A program made the position numbers and the translations under genes. Below, piece after piece: positions 8,178 through 16,134 of a DNA stretch of 64,000 nucleotides. The stretch comes from Paenibacillus apiarius. GTDB lineage: Bacteria; Bacillota; Bacilli; Paenibacillales; Paenibacillaceae. Within the stretch, counting starts at the first letter, position 1; every line of letters begins with the position of its first letter. The stretch lies in the NCBI RefSeq assembly GCF_017052585.1, contig NZ_JAFFHZ010000002.1, positions 248,001 to 312,000 on the forward strand. Reading direction: 5' to 3'. The notes beneath the pieces are model-generated. The model did not search any database, was not told the origin of the DNA, and saw only the letters and a program-made list of their open reading frames with translations.

Positions 8178-10010
8178 TTAATTCACTGCTGCGAATTGAA
8201 ATCCTTCCGCTTGAATGTTGAACATATCCGCATACTCTCCGTTTAAACGCATAAGCTCGGCATGAGTTCCTTGCTCAATAATACGGCCGCTCTTCATCAC
8301 TAATATAAGATCCGCATTGACACAGCTGCTTAATCGATGCGATATCATAATGGTTGTTTTGCCGACAGATAATTCCGCGAACGTCTTGTACAGATTCGCT
8401 TCTGCCATCGGGTCTAACGAAGCGGCTGGCTCATCCAAGATGATTATGTCGGCATCGCGAAAGAAGGCGCGGCTGATCGCAATTTTTTGCCATTGCCCCC
8501 CGGACAATTCGGTCCCCCCGTAGAAGCTTCGTCCCAAGATCGTATCATAAGCGCACGGCAGCTTGGAAATAAAAGAATGAGAATCCCCTTTCATAGAGGC
8601 TGCAATCATTTTATCATCCATTTCCAAATGCTCAACTCTGCCAAAACCGATATTCTCGCGCGCGGTTAATTCATACTTGGCAAAATCCTGAAATACAGCG
8701 CTAACATGCTGCATCAGCTCTTTCGCCGGAATATGCTTCAAATCAACATTCTCATACGTGATGCTGCCCTTATAAGATCGGTACAATCCGAGCAAACATT
8801 TAACTAGCGTGCTTTTTCCGGCTCCATTATTGCCGACAATCGCGACTTTTTGGCCCGGTTCGATTTGAAACGATATTTGATCAAGTATGATCGGCCCGTT
8901 CTCCTCATAGGAAAATTGCAAATTTTCTACCTTTATCCCCTTGTCACTCATCGCAGGAAACGCAACCTCTGTTCCTTGCGGCTCATCCTCGGGCTTTATC
9001 TCAAGTGGATATTCTAAAAAGTCAATTAAGTCTCGAAGCTGTAAACTATTTTCGTATAGGGATGAAATGGACAGAGCGATGCTAAGGACAACGCCTTGTA
9101 TCATCATAAAAGCCTGTGAAATCGCCATATATTCGCCGATGCTAAGTTTTTGCTTGGTCCCCATCCAAATAATAAAAGCTAAATTAAGGCTGATGAGAAT
9201 AGCGCTTATACCGTCAATTCCGAAACGATATGCATTTGTTTTTATTTCAAAAGACAACATCTTCTTCGCATAAGACTCAAAAAGCTGTTTCCAACGTTGA
9301 ATCAGATGATCTTGCAGCTGAAACAACCGGATTTCTTTGGCAGTGTCGCGGCCCTTTAACAAATTCAAATAATATTGCACGCGTCTGGACAATGGCGTTG
9401 CTTCTTTAAGCAGGCTATATCTCATTTTGCCAATATACGCATTTATAACAAGCGGCAATGCGGCCAGCAGAAGAACCGTTATTCCCGCCAGCCAGTGAAA
9501 TGTTGTCAATATTCCCACTACCGTCGTAAATGTAATTATATATTGGAGCATGCTTAACGGGCCATTCAGCATCTCGACTACCCGTTGGCTTTGACCCGAT
9601 GATGCCCGCATCAAATGGTCGTAAAACTTGCTGTTCTCAAAATACGAAAGTGAAATGACGGAAGTTTTGCCGACTATTCTTTTTTCCACTTCATAGTTGA
9701 TTTGCTGCTGCATTTTCGCATTGTTGATTAGCTCAATCGTAGTAATCATTTTGTCAAGTAAAAGCAGTCCGGTCTGGGCTGCCAGATAATAATAAACGAT
9801 ATGCGCATCCGACTGCCCGTTCGCTTGAAAAATATGATTGATGGAATCTACCAGCTCTTTCGTAATAAGCAGCTGTACGCTAGGTATAAGGGCGTGCACT
9901 AATTTGCTTCCCAGCATCAGGACGATTCTGAACCAAACTAATTTCCAAAAATAACTTAGAAATACAAATATATTTTTTATCGTCTCTGAAAAATGTTTCA
10001 GTTTTTTCAT
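8178..10010 (-). CDS. ABC exporter with fused permease and ATPase (peptide export type)
   Basis: The 610-residue protein has about six membrane segments in residues 1-330 and a nucleotide-binding domain after about residue 345. Walker A is GNNGAGKST, the Q-loop follows, the signature is LSGGQWQKIAISRAF, Walker B is DIIILDEPAASLD and the H-loop is ISHRLSS. There is no N-terminal C39 peptidase domain, so it would not cleave a leader itself. It lies 131 bp downstream of a Cys-rich peptide gene on the same strand, with an ECF sigma factor and redox genes divergent. Export of that peptide is the natural inference. Lipid or drug export cannot be excluded. The A+T content is visibly higher than in the RND genes. 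Confidence 0.85.
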   Translation of the reverse strand: MKKLKHFSETIKNIFVFLSYFWKLVWFRIVLMLGSKLVHALIPSVQLLITKELVDSINHIFQANGQSDAHIVYYYLAAQTGLLLLDKMITTIELINNAKMQQQINYEVEKRIVGKTSVISLSYFENSKFYDHLMRASSGQSQRVVEMLNGPLSMLQYIITFTTVVGILTTFHWLAGITVLLLAALPLVINAYIGKMRYSLLKEATPLSRRVQYYLNLLKGRDTAKEIRLFQLQDHLIQRWKQLFESYAKKMLSFEIKTNAYRFGIDGISAILISLNLAFIIWMGTKQKLSIGEYMAISQAFMMIQGVVLSIALSISSLYENSLQLRDLIDFLEYPLEIKPEDEPQGTEVAFPAMSDKGIKVENLQFSYEENGPIILDQISFQIEPGQKVAIVGNNGAGKSTLVKCLLGLYRSYKGSITYENVDLKHIPAKELMQHVSAVFQDFAKYELTARENIGFGRVEHLEMDDKMIAASMKGDSHSFISKLPCAYDTILGRSFYGGTELSGGQWQKIAISRAFFRDADIIILDEPAASLDPMAEANLYKTFAELSVGKTTIMISHRLSSCVNADLILVMKSGRIIEQGTHAELMRLNGEYADMFNIQAEGFQFAAVN

Positions 10011-10038
10011 ATGCGCACCTGTCGCCTGTTTTAATAGA

Positions 10039-10073
10039 GATCGCTGACAAACAGCAGGTGTCTATCAGCGATC
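10039..10073 (-). promoter_or_regulatory. Hairpin between peptide and exporter genes
   Basis: A perfect 9-bp inverted repeat, GATCGCTGA / TCAGCGATC, lies 68 bp after the peptide stop and before the exporter start. There is no strong T-run. It could be a processing site, a leaky terminator or an mRNA stabiliser giving more peptide than exporter. Confidence 0.45.
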
Positions 10074-10141
10074 ACAGTTGTCTTCCCGCAAAACAACCTT
10101 TAATTAATTAGTAAAGATAGTAAGACGCTAGTGTGTAAGCC

Positions 10142-10360
10142 CTAACAGCTTCCATGAAAACATTCTTTAGAGAGACCTCTACGGAAGCGGTTACTACCCG
10201 CCTGAGTTAAAACACCGCCGGAAGACCTAGGATCATTACCGCAACCACAGCACGTATACGATTCCCAGTCGCAATATACGTAAGCGGTATCAGATGAATC
10301 AACCACACAATTAAAATAATACGTGCAAGACGTTCGAGTTGCAGAAATAACTGGTATCAT
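10142..10360 (-). CDS. Cysteine-rich 72-residue peptide, candidate disulfide-bonded secreted product
   Basis: The ATG at 10360 follows AAAGGAGG at a spacing of 11 and is the likely start; a GTG at 10402 in the same frame lacks such support. The peptide has eight cysteines in 72 residues: SC, FNC, VYC, TCCGCG, KEC and a C-terminal SC. It has one Trp and no obvious Sec signal; the N-terminus MIPVISATRTSC is short. The setting is an ABC exporter downstream plus ECF sigma, MauE-like and MauD-like genes divergent, which suggests an exported peptide matured by disulfide formation. The C-x5-C-x2-D and later CCG patterns faintly recall the methylamine dehydrogenase light chain, the substrate of MauD/MauE, but with only one Trp it could not form the TTQ cofactor. 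I know no characterised homologue. Confidence 0.7.
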   Translation of the reverse strand: MIPVISATRTSCTYYFNCVVDSSDTAYVYCDWESYTCCGCGNDPRSSGGVLTQAGSNRFRRGLSKECFHGSC

Positions 10361-10708
10361 AAGATTTTTATCCTCCTTTTTTTGTTGTTTTGCGGGACCC
10401 ACTTGATGACCACTCTATAATGTTAAACACAACAACAATCAAAATAATCACAATATTTTATACGAAAAGAAAATAAAAGATAATTTTCTATATTTAGTCA
10501 TGTAAGTATTTACTTTAATTCAAAATGGATTATACTTATATAAAATCCCAATAATTCACATCAAAAAAAAGGGAGGGGGTTACTACTATTACCGCATTTT
10601 CGATAAAACTGAAATCAACTTTTACAATTCTTTCAGCAAACATTGAAGGCCTACCCTTACTCTTCTAGCTTTTTAATGTAAAGTGGGGTGAAGTTTTTGA
10701 GGACAAAT
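10361..10708. promoter_or_regulatory. AT-rich divergent promoter region of the peptide cluster
   Basis: This 348-bp gap separates the peptide gene from the sigma factor gene. It is much richer in A+T than its surroundings. On the plus strand TTTACT near 10508 and TATACT/TATAAA-like hexamers near 10532-10542 suggest a promoter toward the sigma gene. The 5' end of the peptide mRNA must also lie here. Whether the cluster's own ECF factor reads either promoter cannot be told from one sequence. Confidence 0.45.
10588..10668 (+). other. Possible 26-codon leader ORF with ATT start
   Basis: A very strong purine run (AAAAAAAAGGGAGGGGG) ends nine bases before an ATT codon that opens a 26-codon frame ending in TAG, just upstream of the sigma gene. 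No ATG, GTG or TTG sits at the right distance. The strong Shine-Dalgarno without a standard start codon is odd. It may be a leader peptide, a decayed gene, or chance. Confidence 0.25.
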
Positions 10709-11278
10709 ATGCTTGTTAAAGAGTTATATGTTTGTTTCAGCAAAGATTTTAATAGCCTGGATGATGAGCTGCAAAAAAATATATATGACCATTTTTTCTA
10801 TATAAACTACAAAACGGTATTTTCTTTTGTTCGCAACCATTATTCAACGGAAGATATTATACAAGAGGCTTTTATTCGCGTCATTCGTAAACCGCCAAAA
10901 TATGTAAACGACAAGCAGCTTATTTCATGGATTTTCACATTAACTCGAAACGTAACCTTAAATTACATACGAAAAAACCGCCGCCAAAATCAATGTATAA
11001 ATATCGATGATCTAACAACTCAAATCGTTGATAAACATAATATTACGGATATGGTAGTAATGAGAAGGTGCACATTCCACACCATTATGAGCAAGCTGAA
11101 CACGTTGAAGCCAACATATAAACAGGCTCTATATCTTCAAGTCATCGAACAGCTTACATACAAAGAGATAGCGGCAAAGCTTCATGTCACCGAAGGAGTC
11201 GTCAGGCAAACCTTATATCGCGCCAGAAAGGAAATGAGGGAGCGGCTAGAACAGGAGTGGAGCGAAGCCATCATGTGA
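10709..11278 (+). CDS. ECF-type RNA polymerase sigma factor
   Basis: About 189 residues from the ATG at 10709, which has GAGG six bases upstream; a GTG at 10688 would add seven residues. Region 2 is visible as YKTVFSFVRNHYSTEDIIQEAFIRV, followed by a region 2.3/2.4-like WIFTLTRNVTLNYIRKNRR. Region 4 is LTYKEIAAKLHVTEGVVRQTLYRARKEMRE, the -35-binding helix-turn-helix. No anti-sigma gene follows. The next two genes encode MauE-like and MauD-like proteins in the same direction. It probably controls the peptide cluster, by position only. Confidence 0.88.
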   Translation: MLVKELYVCFSKDFNSLDDELQKNIYDHFFYINYKTVFSFVRNHYSTEDIIQEAFIRVIRKPPKYVNDKQLISWIFTLTRNVTLNYIRKNRRQNQCINIDDLTTQIVDKHNITDMVVMRRCTFHTIMSKLNTLKPTYKQALYLQVIEQLTYKEIAAKLHVTEGVVRQTLYRARKEMRERLEQEWSEAIM

Positions 11279-11350
11279 GTATTTCGTCTTTTCATGTGTT
11301 ATATGGATGAGAGAGGTTCATATATGTACACCAGATCAAGGAGGTATTAT

Positions 11351-11857
11351 ATGACTTTATTCATTTTTATGAGAGTGTTCTTGGCAACGATCATGATTGC
11401 AGCCGCATGTTTAAAGCTATTATCGATTCCATCTTTTAAAAGAACGTTGCTTCAGCTTGGCATTTTTGTTAGAAATCCTTTAATTGGGGTTTTAGTTATT
11501 GTTGGCCTTGAATTCGCAACAGGTATTCTAATGTTTTGGGATGCCGTGCATCGATGGGGATTGTTATTGAATGTGATCCTGATAGCAGGATACTGCTGGG
11601 CGGTATGGCGAACCGCCCGCACTAAGATGGCCATCACCTGCAACTGTTTTGGAGATCTGATGCCCGATCAACTAGGAAAGAAAACCGTTTACCGGATTGC
11701 GCTGCTCTTTTTGGTCACGATAGCGCTTTATTGGGGAGATACCTCCATCAAAAACACAGACGGATTCGAGATTCTGATTGCGATGTTGATAAGTATTGCC
11801 GTTCTTGCATTTACTGCCTTAAGCAAGTCATTTATCGATTACAAAAAAATCGTATAG
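11351..11857 (+). CDS. MauE/DoxX-family redox-associated membrane protein
   Basis: The start at 11351 has AAGGAGG seven bases upstream; an upstream in-frame start at 11294 lacks this. The 168-residue product has four membrane segments and the cytoplasm- or membrane-edge motif CNCFGDLMP, the CxCFG hallmark of MauE-like proteins. In methylamine utilisation MauE works with thioredoxin-like MauD to form disulfides in the small subunit. It is followed 17 bp later by a MauD-like gene. With the eight-Cys peptide opposite, oxidative folding is the likely role. Confidence 0.82.
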   Translation: MTLFIFMRVFLATIMIAAACLKLLSIPSFKRTLLQLGIFVRNPLIGVLVIVGLEFATGILMFWDAVHRWGLLLNVILIAGYCWAVWRTARTKMAITCNCFGDLMPDQLGKKTVYRIALLFLVTIALYWGDTSIKNTDGFEILIAMLISIAVLAFTALSKSFIDYKKIV

Positions 11858-11874
11858 ATGGGATGGGAAAATAG

Positions 11875-12483
11875 ATGTCCATATTTGTTCAATTATCAAT
11901 CGCCGTTCAATGGGTTCTTATTATCGCTCTTGTTTATTTTGTGACTTATATTTTTCGAAAAAGCTATGAGGCTGTATCCATAAATCAAGCGATGGCTAAT
12001 GCTCCTCAACATAGCAGCTTAGAAATCGGTGATGTATTCCCTCGTCTGGAACTTCCTTCTATCTTAAATGAAATCATTCATTTAAAACAACCCGCTCATG
12101 AGGGAACGATATTGTTAGTAAGCGTATATGGCTGTGATGGCTGCGAAGAGCTGTATCCAAACATAAATCAGATTGCAAAATCTTTTTCCGCTTATCAGGT
12201 TATTACGATTATAATAGCTCCGATTGAGGAAGTGGTGAAAAAACAAAACAAGTACAAACTAGAAACGCCTATACACCAGCTTGATTTACACGAAATGCAT
12301 TTATATGGAACGAGCACGTTTCCGTTCGCATATATACTCTCTCCTGATGGGATCGTAATGAACAAAGGAACGATTAATGGTGAGGAAGGAATTAGAATTC
12401 TTATCAATAACGATGCGGAGAAGTTCCGGCAAGCAAGTGAAGTCAGTTCTTCAACACCCGACCAACACAGTTTGTCAGTATAA
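11875..12483 (+). CDS. MauD-like membrane-anchored thioredoxin-fold protein
   Basis: The 202-residue protein has an N-terminal membrane anchor (LSIAVQWVLIIALVYFVTYIF). An extracytoplasmic thioredoxin fold follows, with the redox motif VYGCDGCEELYP (CxxC, Cys-Asp-Gly-Cys) and the cis-proline region TSTFPFAYILSPDG. This is the TlpA/MauD arrangement. It follows the MauE-like gene by 17 bp, so they are one operon with the sigma gene. Likely substrate is the Cys-rich peptide encoded divergently, which is inference from co-location. Confidence 0.85.
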   Translation: MSIFVQLSIAVQWVLIIALVYFVTYIFRKSYEAVSINQAMANAPQHSSLEIGDVFPRLELPSILNEIIHLKQPAHEGTILLVSVYGCDGCEELYPNINQIAKSFSAYQVITIIIAPIEEVVKKQNKYKLETPIHQLDLHEMHLYGTSTFPFAYILSPDGIVMNKGTINGEEGIRILINNDAEKFRQASEVSSSTPDQHSLSV

Positions 12484-12652
12484 CCCCCTATCATCACCTG
12501 TAACCTAACCGAGTCTAATGTGCTTTGCACAGATTCATGGCGAGCATTGAGCTCGTATTGTAATATAAAAAAGTTCCAGATGAATAATATTGCGTTGAAT
12601 TGGAAAACGTGAAACACAGAAGTATATAAGATAGGCTGTGGAGGCAATAATC

Positions 12653-13102
12653 ATGCAATCTTCTGTACCGAATGAAGTCCGCGCATTATATCAACAACTA
12701 ATAGAGGCTTGGAACAATCGCAGTGCCCGCGCAATGGCTGAGCTGTTCGCAGAGGAGGGCGAGCTTATCGGTTTTGATGGGAGCCAGGTGCTTGGAAGGA
12801 ATGAGATCTTCGCGCACCTCGAGCCCCTCTTTGAACACCACCCTACTGCTATATTTGTAAGCAAAGTGAAAAATGTGCGGGTATTGGGATCTGAGATCGC
12901 GCTTGTGCGAGCTATAGCAGGGATGGTGCCTCGTGGACAATCAGACCTCAATCCTGATGTCAACGCACATCAAACATTGGTTGCCGTTAAAGACGAGGGA
13001 AATTGGCGCATTCAACTTTTTCAAAACACCCCGGGTCAGTTTCATGGGAGACCTGAATTAGCCGAACAAATGACAGAAGAGTTACGACAGCTGCTTGAAT
13101 GA
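12653..13102 (+). CDS. NTF2-like / SgcJ-EcaC family protein
   Basis: The ATG at 12653 has TGGAGG nine bases upstream. About 149 residues show the SnoaL-like alpha+beta barrel: RALYQQLIEAWNNRSARAMAELFAEEGELIGFDG at the N-terminus, then alternating strands ending in NWRIQLFQNTPGQFHG. Proteins of this type are annotated SgcJ/EcaC oxidoreductases, but most have no proven reaction. It stands alone. The intergenic stretch that follows contains repeat copy B. Confidence 0.8.
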   Translation: MQSSVPNEVRALYQQLIEAWNNRSARAMAELFAEEGELIGFDGSQVLGRNEIFAHLEPLFEHHPTAIFVSKVKNVRVLGSEIALVRAIAGMVPRGQSDLNPDVNAHQTLVAVKDEGNWRIQLFQNTPGQFHGRPELAEQMTEELRQLLE

Positions 13103-13175
13103 GTCCGCGGTTTAGCGGAACCTTTTGTCCCCTCCCCATTTTTTCAACTTGGATAAGGGAGAACTGGAGCGTTTG

Positions 13176-13357
13176 AAGTGCATTTTGGCAGTTTATTTTC
13201 CGAAATACCACTCTTTTTGGCTTTTGAACTGCAAATGTGCATTTCAAAAGAACGAAATTACCATTATTTATGCGATCCCGAGAAAAATAACTGCACTTTT
13301 GCATTCTAGCGTGACGAAAAAGGTAAAAAGGGAGCTTTAAGATGTATATTTGCAGTT
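13176..13357 (-). repeat. Four-palindrome intergenic element, copy B (inverted)
   Basis: Palindromes start at 13176 (AAGTGCATTTTGGCAGTT), 13227 (AACTGCAAATGTGCATTT), 13289 (AACTGCACTTTTGCATTC) and 13342 (degenerate, ATGTATATTTGCAGTT). Spacings are 51, 62 and 53. Read on the minus strand, the middle spacer contains CGCATAAATAATGGTAAT, almost the same as in the interrupted copy. It fills most of the gap between the NTF2-like gene and the XRE/TPR regulator (13103-13544); the rest shows only a weak TAAAAT -10-like hexamer near 13492. Confidence 0.85.
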
Positions 13358-13544
13358 AAAGACGCTTCCTCCGCCTATTTCACCAACTTGGGCGATGAGG
13401 GAAGTGTAGCGTTAATGCTGCTCCAATGGAAGAACGGTTGGATAGGCCGAATCGAGAGAGGCCTATACCTTACGTTTACTAAAACAAGGTGGTAAAATAT
13501 AGGTGGTCAATTATTTGAGAACCAAAATGAAGGTGCGGGTATGA

Positions 13545-14825
13545 GTGAGTGATGTGATTCAGATTCAGACCATTGGGGAATTGATTCACCAGTACAGGCG
13601 TGAAGCTGGCTTGACCTTATCTCAGTTGTCAGACATGACAGGCGCTCATAAAGGCACGATATCAAGAATTGAAAACGGGGATGTCAAGAGACCCGAATTT
13701 CAGACCGTCCATCCCCTAGCATCTGCATTAGGAATACCCTTCGAAGACATCGTCGAACGTTACATAGAGATTGATAAACGGGCAGATTCCCTGCAAACCA
13801 TTTTGCAGGCTGTCATTCAGTCTGGCAATACTGAACTTATTAATAAGGTTGCCTTGAAGTTCTTGGAATCCTCAAGCGAAGACAGCTATAGTCTTGTTGA
13901 GCGTCTTTATGCGCTGGCCGATGCTATCGAAGATAAACCAATCAGATTATCGTTGTACAGGCTGCTCATTCATTACTCCCGCAATCACGGCATCATGTCA
14001 TTTCTTGCAAAGGGGTTATTCCAAGCGTATCTAATTGAAAGAGACGATTTCAGCAAATTAGAGGCCACCTACCAGTCTGGAAAGCATATTTTGAATTACA
14101 GCAATTTTTTGTCTCATGAAGAGAAGGTATCTCTCTACTATAAACTTGGCGTTCATGCTTTTAACCTCAGATTGTTCCAGGACAGCATTGAATTGTGTAA
14201 CAAGGTCCTAGAAGAAGATCCAACAGACAGCTTATTTAAGGTTAACTCTACCGGAATACTTAGAGATTCTCACTACTATCTCGAAAACTATGATCTATCA
14301 GATAAATATTCCATTCAGTATAGCAATTTCAATCAACCTCACGTCAAAGAAAACGTCCTGTTAATGGAAGCTGCCTTACATGCGAAAAAAGGAGACGTTT
14401 GCCTCGCACTATCACAACTTCAGTCAGCATTGAAAAGTTGCGGTGAAAGTTCACGGCTCCATGTGATTAATCAGCTTTTAACGTTGTATCTGGATCAAGG
14501 GAACCTGTCTGCCATCCCAAAACTTTTGGAAATGGAAGAGAGTGTAGTATCTGTCCCATATTCTACACCGTACAAGCAATCGAGATTGGCACAGTTTTTT
14601 AAATTAAAGGGAGATTTTTATGTAGCTAACGGCGACTTAGAAAAAGGTGTAGCAAGCTATTTAGAAAGCGCTCATCAGTATACAAAAGTTAACGATTCTG
14701 TAAAAGAAAGAGAATGTATGAATTGCATCATAAACCTTCATATACGTGATAACAAGGTTATGGATCTCAATATTTTAAATAAATTATCCAATTATTACAA
14801 TCGTACTGTTAGCAATGAAACTTAA
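13545..14825 (+). CDS. XRE-family regulator with TPR repeats (RRNPP-type peptide sensor)
   Basis: The GTG at 13545 opens 426 residues. An N-terminal Cro/C1 helix-turn-helix spans about residues 8-65 (LIHQYRREAGLTLSQLSDMT, then HKGTISRIENGDVKRP). The remaining 350 residues are helical pairs like tetratricopeptide repeats, for example KVSLYYKLGVHAFNLRLFQD and LEKGVASYLESAHQYTKVND. This is the build of PlcR, NprR, PrgX and AimR, which bind short imported peptides. A 36-residue secreted-looking peptide is encoded 14 bp downstream, the usual arrangement for receptor and cognate pheromone. Target genes are unknown. Confidence 0.85.
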   Translation: MSDVIQIQTIGELIHQYRREAGLTLSQLSDMTGAHKGTISRIENGDVKRPEFQTVHPLASALGIPFEDIVERYIEIDKRADSLQTILQAVIQSGNTELINKVALKFLESSSEDSYSLVERLYALADAIEDKPIRLSLYRLLIHYSRNHGIMSFLAKGLFQAYLIERDDFSKLEATYQSGKHILNYSNFLSHEEKVSLYYKLGVHAFNLRLFQDSIELCNKVLEEDPTDSLFKVNSTGILRDSHYYLENYDLSDKYSIQYSNFNQPHVKENVLLMEAALHAKKGDVCLALSQLQSALKSCGESSRLHVINQLLTLYLDQGNLSAIPKLLEMEESVVSVPYSTPYKQSRLAQFFKLKGDFYVANGDLEKGVASYLESAHQYTKVNDSVKERECMNCIINLHIRDNKVMDLNILNKLSNYYNRTVSNET

Positions 14826-14839
14826 CAGGAGGGATGCAC

Positions 14840-14950
14840 GTGAAACATCGTATCAGGAATTTATACTTCAGTGCTTTGGTCTTATCGACTGTTCTTATTG
14901 TAGACATGCTGGTAGCGTTAAATGATAATTTGGGAGATCATGGATGGTAG
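14840..14950 (+). CDS. Putative signalling pro-peptide for the upstream TPR regulator
   Basis: A GTG start with AGGAGG seven bases upstream encodes 36 residues. The N-terminus is basic (MKHRIRN), a hydrophobic core follows (FSALVLSTVLIVDMLVAL), and the polar tail is NDNLGDHGW. That is the Phr/PapR/NprX layout: export signal plus a C-terminal pheromone. It lies 14 bp behind the receptor gene and directly before a terminator. The mature peptide is probably within the last five to eight residues; the exact cut is unknown. Confidence 0.7.
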   Translation: MKHRIRNLYFSALVLSTVLIVDMLVALNDNLGDHGW

Positions 14951-14953
14951 CAG

Positions 14954-14979
14954 AGAGTACCTAATCAGGTACTCTTTTT
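14954..14979 (+). terminator. Terminator of the quorum-sensing pair
   Basis: The stem AGAGTACC / GGTACTCT with a 6-nt loop is followed by a T-run. It lies directly after the pro-peptide stop. Confidence 0.88.
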
Positions 14980-15125
14980 GTGTGGTGATCTTTGTAAAAT
15001 AACGTCGAAAGTTACACGATTCTCAAAATACTGGATTCTATACAACATATATTACAATGGGTACAACTATAACAACAATCATGGATGTCCGTCTTCAATG
15101 TGCTGAAAATGCGAGGTGGCAAAAG

Positions 15126-15332
15126 TTGTACCTGTACGACAAATTAGACGATAATGAGCTATCAAAGATGATACAAAATCTTAGGCAGCGGCTTGTCCTT
15201 ACAGTTAGTGAAAAGAATAATTTTACAGACAAAGAAGTTGTATTGCTAAGCCAAGAGCTAGATGTTTATATTTTGGAGTACCAGAAAAAAACGTTTCACA
15301 AGGAACTACGACAGTTCAAAGTTAACCATTGA
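15126..15332 (+). CDS. Spo0E-like aspartyl-phosphate phosphatase
   Basis: The C-terminal motif LSQELDVYILEYQKK is the Spo0E family signature (SQELD), preceded by the helix DNELSKMIQNLRQRLVLTVS. These small proteins dephosphorylate Spo0A~P and so delay sporulation. A TTG at 15126 with GAGGTGG upstream gives 68 residues, the usual size; an ATG at 15057 in frame would add 23 residues but has no ribosome binding site. It lies close behind the RRNPP pair, but a terminator separates them. Confidence 0.8.
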   Translation: MYLYDKLDDNELSKMIQNLRQRLVLTVSEKNNFTDKEVVLLSQELDVYILEYQKKTFHKELRQFKVNH

Positions 15333-15436
15333 GGTTTACTGGTGAAATCTACTCTTATGCGTTCATTTCCTATTGCATACAGGGACTCTGCATGGCGAAC
15401 CATATAGATGACGATGTTCAGCTTAACCTCCTACGG

Positions 15437-15670
15437 TCACTCGTCACAGCACCTCGCATTATTCGCTTGCTTCTCCATATGATAGGCCATTTCCAAAAAC
15501 CGCTTTGATGTATCGAAGTCTTCAACGATTCTTGAATAAACTCCTATCCATCCTGCTACTTTAGAATCTTCTTTTTGGGCAAACTGTTGTTTGAATTGGC
15601 TAATTCCTTTTTTCATTTCGTCCATGTTTACGGGCACTTCGTGTAACTTTTCATCAAAAGTAACATTCAT
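15437..15670 (-). CDS. Small hypothetical protein (77 residues)
   Basis: The ATG at 15670 begins five bases after the acetyltransferase stop on the same strand, so translation is probably coupled. The product is charged and helical (EMKKGISQFKQQFAQKEDSK, then FLEMAYHMEKQANNARCC). I recognise no family and it has no signal peptide or membrane segment. Confidence 0.55.
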   Translation of the reverse strand: MNVTFDEKLHEVPVNMDEMKKGISQFKQQFAQKEDSKVAGWIGVYSRIVEDFDTSKRFLEMAYHMEKQANNARCCDE

Positions 15671-15675
15671 GCATG

Positions 15676-16134
15676 TTATGGAATGTCTCTATTCATGAAC
15701 GTGTATTTCGCAACGATTTCCCCCCATGGGGCAATCCCTGTTTCCACAAATCCAACCGCTCTATATAAGTTGGCCGCTTGTTCATTCATTGGATCATATC
15801 CGAGGAAGACCGCTTCCGCGCAATTCTCTTTTTGATTAATGTCATCAAGAATAAGAAGCATTGCCTGCTTGCCATATCCTCGGCCCTGATAGTTCCGGTC
15901 TATCATAAAGCGATAAATCCAGTAGTTATGATCATCCGCATCAATCCCGAACATGGCAAACCCGATCATCGTTTCGTCCAGGTAAATCGCCTTACAGGTG
16001 AAATTGTCTAAAAACTGAGCTTCAGCTATCGAGTATAAATTAGTAGCGATGAATCCCTCTTGCTCTTTCTTGGGTTTTAATTCTATGCATTCCTTCCAAT
16101 TGGCTGGCGTTACCGCCCTAATACAAATGCTCAT
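15676..16134 (-). CDS. GNAT acetyltransferase, polyamine (PaiA/BltD/SpeG-like) type
   Basis: About 152 residues with GGAGGA upstream of the start. The acetyl-CoA loop is NYQGRGYGKQAMLLILDDI, motif A of GNAT enzymes. The N-terminal IRAVTPANWKECIELK and the late NLYRAVGFVETG resemble spermidine/spermine acetyltransferases of Bacillus. Substrate is not provable from sequence. It is followed directly by a small hypothetical gene. Confidence 0.85.
   Translation of the reverse strand: MSICIRAVTPANWKECIELKPKKEQEGFIATNLYSIAEAQFLDNFTCKAIYLDETMIGFAMFGIDADDHNYWIYRFMIDRNYQGRGYGKQAMLLILDDINQKENCAEAVFLGYDPMNEQAANLYRAVGFVETGIAPWGEIVAKYTFMNRDIP

Noticed and set aside
12519..12532. TGTGCTTTGCACA palindrome near 12.5 kb as part of the element family
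   Set aside because: The core differs from AACTGCA and there are no spaced neighbours.
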